From NCBI GenBank assembly GCA_949291295.1, contig CASEVE010000010.1, positions 1 through 64,000 on the forward strand: a stretch of DNA of 64,000 bases. The letters run 5' to 3'. The stretch comes from an uncultured Olsenella sp. Its GTDB lineage: Bacteria > Actinomycetota > Coriobacteriia > Coriobacteriales > Atopobiaceae. Under the pieces are notes generated by a model. The model was not told the DNA's origin and ran no database searches. It saw only the letters and a program-made list of their open reading frames with translations. The position numbers and the translations under genes were made by a program. This document shows positions 59,872 to 64,000 of the stretch, piece by piece (positions within the stretch are counted from its first letter, which is position 1; each line of letters begins with the position of its first letter).

Positions 59872-60051
59872 TCGTCCGCCCCGGGCGCCCGGCCCGGGCG
59901 GCCCGCCCGGCGCGACGGCGGGGAGCGTGGGACACCAGCCAGACCCGAGCGGGGGGCGGGCACGGGGCTACCAGCCAAGTACAGCGTTCTTCTCGCTGCC
60001 CTAAGGCCTCGGGGCCGGGAGCAGGAAGGCGTTTGCAAATCGTCAGTAGTG

Positions 60052-60069
60052 GGCGGCTGTGGCCGCCTT
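60052..60069 (+). promoter_or_regulatory. Hairpin before fruA ribosome-binding site
   Basis: GGCGGC-TGTG-GCCGCC (60052-60067) followed by TTT, ten bases before the GGGGA preceding the fruA ATG. Could act as a weak terminator or stabilise a processed fruA message. Confidence 0.45.
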
Positions 60070-60086
60070 TGGGAAAGGGGACAGAC

Positions 60087-62063
60087 ATGAGAATTACGGA
60101 TTTGCTTAAACCTGAGTCGATTGGGATCGGGGGTGCTCCAAAGAGTAAGGATGAAGCCATCGACGAGCTTGTTGACCTCATGGCGAAGGGCGGTAACGTG
60201 CGCGACAAGGCGGGCTATGCCGCGGCGGTGCGCGAGCGCGAGGCGCAGTTCTCCACGGGACTCGGAGACGGCATCGCCATCCCGCACGCAAAGACCGCTG
60301 CGGTCTCGGCGCCAGGCCTGGCGGCGATGAGCGTTCCGGCCGGTGTCGACTACCAGTCGCTTGACGGCGAGCCCGCCACGCTGCTCTTCCTCATCGCCGC
60401 GCCGGAGGGGGAGGCCAACACGCACCTCGAGGTGCTGAGCCGCCTCTCCACGCTCCTTCTCGATACCGACTTCTGCGCAGCTCTTCGTGCGGCCAAGACG
60501 CCCGAGGAGTTCCGCTCGCTCGTGGACGCCGAGGAGGACAAGCACCTCGCCGCCGAGAAGGCCAAGGCCGCAGGTGCCGCCGCCCGTGACGCCGCCGGCT
60601 ATGACGTGCTTGCCATCACGGCCTGCCCCACCGGCATCGCCCACACCTACATGGCGGCCGAGGCGCTTGAGAAGCAGGCCGAAAAGATGGGCGTGCGCAT
60701 CAAGGTTGAGACCCAGGGCTCGGGAGGCGCCAAGAACGTCATTACCGAGAAGGACATCGCGGGTGCCAAGGGCGTCATCATTGCGGCCGACAAGAACATC
60801 GACCTCGCGCGCTTTGACGGTATGCCGGTCTACAGCTGCTCCGTCACCAAGGGCATCAACGAGCCTGAGGAGCTCATCTCCATCATCATGGATGGCCGCG
60901 CGGGCACCTATCACCACGCTGGGGGCTCTTCCGACGCCGCCGCTGCCGGCGCCGAGAGCGAGGGCATCGGTCACACCATCTATAAGAACCTCATGAACGG
61001 CGTCTCGCACATGCTGCCGTTTGTCATCGGCGGCGGCATCCTCACCGCCATCGCGTTTTTGATCGACCAGCCCGGCCTTGGCACCTCGGCCTACGGCTCC
61101 TCCATCCCGGCCGCGGCGCTCTTCAAGACCATCGGCAACGAGGCCTTTGGCTTCATGCTCCCCATCCTTGCCGGCTACATCTCCATGTCCATCGCCGACA
61201 GGCCCGGTCTTGCCCCCGGCTTTGTGGGCGGCATCTTCGCCAAGGTGGGCTATGACTTTGCCTACCTCGGAACGCTGGACACCTCGGGCCTGGTCTCCGG
61301 TGGCTTCATTGCGGCGCTCTTCGCGGGCTTTGCGGCCGGCTACATGACCCTCGGCATCGAGCGCCTCTGCGACCGTCTTCCGTCCTCGCTCGAGGGCATC
61401 AAGCCGATGCTCATCTATCCGATCCTCGGTATCCTCGCAACTGGCGTGGTCATGCTCGCCCTGAACCCGGTCTTTGCCTTCATCAACACGGCGCTCAACA
61501 ACTTCCTGCGCGGCCTTGGCACCAACAACATCGTCCTTCTCGGCCTGGTCCTTGGTGGCATGATGTCCGTTGACATGGGCGGCCCCTTCAACAAGGCGGC
61601 CTACGTCTTTGGTACCGCGGCGCTCGACCCCGCGAGCGGTCTTGGCACCACCGGCCAGATCATGATGGCCTCCGTCATGATCGGTGGCATGGTCCCGCCC
61701 CTGGCGATCGCCCTTTCCACCACGTTCTTCAAGAACCGCTGGACCAAGTCCGACCGCAACGCCGGCGTGGCCAACTACATCATGGGCCTCTCCTTCATCA
61801 CCGAGGGCGCAATCCCCTTTGCCGCCGCCGACCCCGGCCACGTGCTGCCCTCCTGCATCGTGGGAGCCGCCATTGCCGGTGGGCTCTCCGCCTTCTTTGG
61901 CTGCACGTCTCCGGCACCGCATGGCGGCGCGTGGGTCACGCCGGTCATCGGCAACGGCGTCATGTGGCTGGTTGCGGCACTTATCGGCGCCGTGGTTGCG
62001 TGCCTGATCCTCTCGTTCTGGAAGAAGCCCCTTCCGCCCGAGGAGAGCGGCCTCAGCAAGTAA
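60087..62063 (+). CDS. fruA: Fructose-specific PTS enzyme IIABC
   Basis: 658 residues from ATG 60087 (MRITDLLKPESIG), with GGGGA upstream. The frame is open to 59868 but has no start signal there. Domains in order: EIIA with phospho-acceptor H67 in IPHAKT; an Ala-rich linker; EIIB with C180 in ITACPTGIAHTYMA; EIIC from ~300 (GVSHMLPFVIGGGILTAIAF) with about ten helices to the C-terminus. Imports and phosphorylates fructose for FruK. No HPr or enzyme I gene in the window. Confidence 0.95.
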   Translation: MRITDLLKPESIGIGGAPKSKDEAIDELVDLMAKGGNVRDKAGYAAAVREREAQFSTGLGDGIAIPHAKTAAVSAPGLAAMSVPAGVDYQSLDGEPATLLFLIAAPEGEANTHLEVLSRLSTLLLDTDFCAALRAAKTPEEFRSLVDAEEDKHLAAEKAKAAGAAARDAAGYDVLAITACPTGIAHTYMAAEALEKQAEKMGVRIKVETQGSGGAKNVITEKDIAGAKGVIIAADKNIDLARFDGMPVYSCSVTKGINEPEELISIIMDGRAGTYHHAGGSSDAAAAGAESEGIGHTIYKNLMNGVSHMLPFVIGGGILTAIAFLIDQPGLGTSAYGSSIPAAALFKTIGNEAFGFMLPILAGYISMSIADRPGLAPGFVGGIFAKVGYDFAYLGTLDTSGLVSGGFIAALFAGFAAGYMTLGIERLCDRLPSSLEGIKPMLIYPILGILATGVVMLALNPVFAFINTALNNFLRGLGTNNIVLLGLVLGGMMSVDMGGPFNKAAYVFGTAALDPASGLGTTGQIMMASVMIGGMVPPLAIALSTTFFKNRWTKSDRNAGVANYIMGLSFITEGAIPFAAADPGHVLPSCIVGAAIAGGLSAFFGCTSPAPHGGAWVTPVIGNGVMWLVAALIGAVVACLILSFWKKPLPPEESGLSK

Positions 62064-62112
62064 GCCTTAAGCCTTTTGTGCTGGAAGATCCAGCGAAACG
62101 GTTCCTCCTTCG

Positions 62113-62146
62113 CGCGCCGGGTCCAGCGTCGGGCCCGGCGCGTTTT
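62113..62146 (+). terminator. Terminator of the fructose operon
   Basis: CGCGCCGGG (62113-62121) pairs with CCCGGCGCG (62134-62142), followed by TTTT. 50 bp after fruA. Confidence 0.85.
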
Positions 62147-62256
62147 GTGTGTGGCAGGCAATTGTCGCAATGCGTCCCCGCATCACGCGACGTCTCGCCT
62201 CGTGCCACGCGCGCTGCCCCGGTGCCCTATACTCGTATAAGCGAGAGGGGAGTGCC

Positions 62257-63183
62257 ATGTCAGATTCAGCCCAGCAGATGCGCGCCGCCGAGAGTGCCGC
62301 CCGGGTGCCCGACGTTGTGGTCATCACCGGCATGAGCGGCTCCGGCCGTACCCAGGCCCTGCACGTCTTTGAGGACATGGGCTACTTCTGCATCGACAAC
62401 CTTCCGCCGCGCCTGCTCCTGCAGCTTGCGGACCTCGTGGGCATCAACTCCGGCGTTGGACGCCACCTTGCCGTTACGTGCGACCTGCGCAGTATGGGCC
62501 TCTTTGACGAGTTCTCAGACTCCATTCGCCAGCTGCGCGCGCACGAGCTCACGGTGTGCGTCCTGTTCCTCGACACCGAGGACGAGATACTGCGTCGTCG
62601 CTATGACGAGAACCGCCGGCGCCACCCCTTGGCCGAGCCGGGAGAGTCGGTCGCCTCCGCCATTGCCCGCGAGCGCATTCAGCTCGCACACGTGCGTGAG
62701 AGCGCAGATCTTGTCATCGACACCAGCCATCTGCGCACGAGCACCCTTCGCACTCGCCTGCGTCGCACCTTTTCCGAGCTCACGGACCAACAGCTCATGG
62801 ATGTCTCCGTCTTCTCGTTTGGCTTCAAGCACGGGATGCCGGTCGAGGCAGACCTCATGATTGACGTTCGCTTTCTGCCCAACCCGTTCTACGACCCCAC
62901 GATGCGCACCCTCACGGGAAACGACCGCCTGGTTTCGGACTTCGTCCTCAACAACCCCACCACCGAGAAGTTCCTCGAGGCGTGGTATCGCCTCCTGGAC
63001 GTGGCGATGCCGGGCTACGTTGCCGAGGGCAAAAGCCACCTCTCCATCGCCGTTGGCTGCACGGGTGGCCAGCACAGAAGCGTTGCCATTGCCTCCGCAA
63101 CGGCGGCGTACCTCGAGAAGAGCGGCTATCACGTGACGCTGTCGCATCGCGACCTTGCCCTGGCAAACGTGAGGACGAGCTAG
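62257..63183 (+). CDS. rapZ: RapZ/YvcJ-family nucleotide-binding protein
   Basis: 308 residues from ATG 62257, with GAGAGGGGAG upstream. P-loop GMSGSGRT (25-32) with Arg31 where most families have Lys; arginine here is common in actinobacterial RapZ. EDMGYFCIDNLPP, DLRSMGLF, FLDTEDEILRRRYDENRRRHPL, HGMPVEADLMIDVRFLPNP and the C-terminal SIAVGCTGGQHRSVAIA are present. In E. coli RapZ is an RNA-binding adapter of GlmS control; the role in this lineage is unknown. whiA follows 1 bp later. Confidence 0.92.
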   Translation: MSDSAQQMRAAESAARVPDVVVITGMSGSGRTQALHVFEDMGYFCIDNLPPRLLLQLADLVGINSGVGRHLAVTCDLRSMGLFDEFSDSIRQLRAHELTVCVLFLDTEDEILRRRYDENRRRHPLAEPGESVASAIARERIQLAHVRESADLVIDTSHLRTSTLRTRLRRTFSELTDQQLMDVSVFSFGFKHGMPVEADLMIDVRFLPNPFYDPTMRTLTGNDRLVSDFVLNNPTTEKFLEAWYRLLDVAMPGYVAEGKSHLSIAVGCTGGQHRSVAIASATAAYLEKSGYHVTLSHRDLALANVRTS

Positions 63184-63184
63184 C

Positions 63185-64000
63185 ATGTCCTTTACCGCAG
63201 AGGTCAAAGACGAGCTCTCCCGCGTGGAGGCTCCCACCGCCGTGGCCGAGCTCGCCCAGCTCTCGGCGCTCATCCGCGTGTGCGGGACGCTCTCCTTCAG
63301 GGGGTCGGGTCGCTATTCCATCCGCATTGCCACGGAGACCGGAGCCGTTGCCAGGACGGTGATCAAGCTCACGCACAAGATCTTCGACCTCGAGACCTCG
63401 CTTACGGTGCGAAGGTCGGTTCTTCACAAGACGCGAAACTACCTCATCGAGATGCCCGAGCAGGAAAAGCTCGCAAAAGACCTTGTCCAGCTTGGGATTC
63501 TTGTGCCGGGGCGCGGGCTTGCCACGGGAATCCCAACGGCGCTTCTTGGCAGCAGGCCGGCGCGCGAGGCCTTTGTGCGCGGGGCCTTCATGGCGGGAGG
63601 CTTCATCGCCGATCCTCGTGGGGACTTCCACCTTGAGATTGCCGTGACGGGGGAGGACTTTGCACGCGGTCTGGTTGCCCTCATCGACTCCTTTGGCGTC
63701 TCCGCCCGCCTCAACCGGCGGCGCGGCGCCTTTGCCATCTATCTCAAGAGCTTTGATGACGTGATTGCCCTTTTGCGCGCCATGGGCGCCCGCCGCATGG
63801 CGCGCGTCGTTGAGGTCGCCCGCGCCAAGAAGTCTGTAAAAAACGACGTTAACCGCAGGGTCAACGCAGAGATGGCGAATCAGGCCAGGTCCACGGACGC
63901 GGCAGCGGCCCAACTCGAGCTCATAGACCGTGCCGAGAAGGCCGTGGGGCTCTCGTCTCTTCCACCTGCGCTGCGCGACTTCTGTCGTGCCCGCCGCGCT
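63185..64000 (+). CDS. whiA: WhiA-family DNA-binding protein, 3' end outside window
   Basis: 272 codons are visible from ATG 63185, one base after the rapZ stop, with no stop before the window ends. N-terminal degenerate LAGLIDADG domains (FTAEVKDELSRVE, REAFVRGAFMAGGFIADPRGDFHLEI) and the start of the C-terminal helix-turn-helix (VKNDVNRRVNAEMANQARSTDAA, GLSSLPPALRDF). Linked in Actinobacteria to division and sporulation, and in Firmicutes to chromosome segregation. yvcK, which often lies between rapZ and whiA, is absent here. Confidence 0.93.
   Translation, partial: MSFTAEVKDELSRVEAPTAVAELAQLSALIRVCGTLSFRGSGRYSIRIATETGAVARTVIKLTHKIFDLETSLTVRRSVLHKTRNYLIEMPEQEKLAKDLVQLGILVPGRGLATGIPTALLGSRPAREAFVRGAFMAGGFIADPRGDFHLEIAVTGEDFARGLVALIDSFGVSARLNRRRGAFAIYLKSFDDVIALLRAMGARRMARVVEVARAKKSVKNDVNRRVNAEMANQARSTDAAAAQLELIDRAEKAVGLSSLPPALRDFCRARRA

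Noticed and set aside
62329..62352. Lost P-loop lysine in RapZ as evidence of inactivation
   Set aside because: Arginine at this position is common in actinobacterial RapZ proteins, and the rest of the sequence is intact.

Overview
The window is a high-GC (roughly two-thirds G+C by eye), densely packed bacterial chromosome segment. Protein content suggests an actinobacterium of class Coriobacteriia, most likely an Atopobiaceae/Olsenella-like gut or oral anaerobe. The pointers are type III glutamine synthetase beside GOGAT, a fructose PTS, a WhiA/RapZ pair with an arginine P-loop, a membrane LuxR-type protein, a sortase-anchored surface protein and TTG/GTG starts. The genus is an inference; no rRNA or tRNA gene was recognised.

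Layout: 1-550 is the tail of a Pro/Gly/Thr/Asp-repeat, LPxAG-anchored surface protein. 864-8015 is mostly minus strand: a phosphoesterase plus a cytosolic BMP-domain protein, a zinc phospholipase C-like protein, rnhA and polA. 8184-9653 is a lower-GC three-gene membrane/LuxR cassette. 10334-18902 is nitrogen assimilation: gltB, gltD, a 57-residue protein and GSIII. 19118-29237 holds a HAD phosphatase, rpsA, an M42 aminopeptidase, a zinc-ribbon membrane protein, an orphan ABC importer, coaE, a lytic transglycosylase and a membrane TPR protein. 29394-43489 holds uvrB, a DUF2974-like hydrolase, two FAD proteins, Mrp, an MBL hydrolase, uvrA, a YbaK deacylase and murJ. 44407-54579 is the histidine pathway in the order hisZG (fused)-D-C-B-H-A, then F, then I-E. 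It is interrupted by a broken aldo/keto reductase gene with two repeat elements (between A and F) and by a toxin-antitoxin module (between F and I). 54598-57797 is an ATP-grasp ligase coupled to uvrC. 58223-62063 is the fructose operon fruR-fruK-fruA, followed by rapZ and the start of whiA.

The most unusual content is in the intergenic DNA. Five intergenic sites carry regularly spaced inverted or dyad repeat arrays, with site-specific sequences and fixed periods of about 42, 64, 42, 60 and 71 bp. The clearest is a mirrored array of 25-bp units with 17-bp spacers at 9825-10155, upstream of gltB. A separate 118-bp hairpin family occurs three times. Near-perfect palindromes lie exactly at gene junctions (21398, 31601, 47357), and one of them encodes the end of HisD. 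An octamer, TTCTCGCC/GGCGAGAA, recurs far more often than base composition predicts. Six TGCG boxes at exact 10-bp phase precede fruR.

Likely regulatory features also seen: a LexA-like box on the uvrB promoter, a 15-bp-arm operator around the -10 box of the toxin-antitoxin module, a hairpin that hides the gltB ribosome-binding site, and a short palindrome before the his operon.
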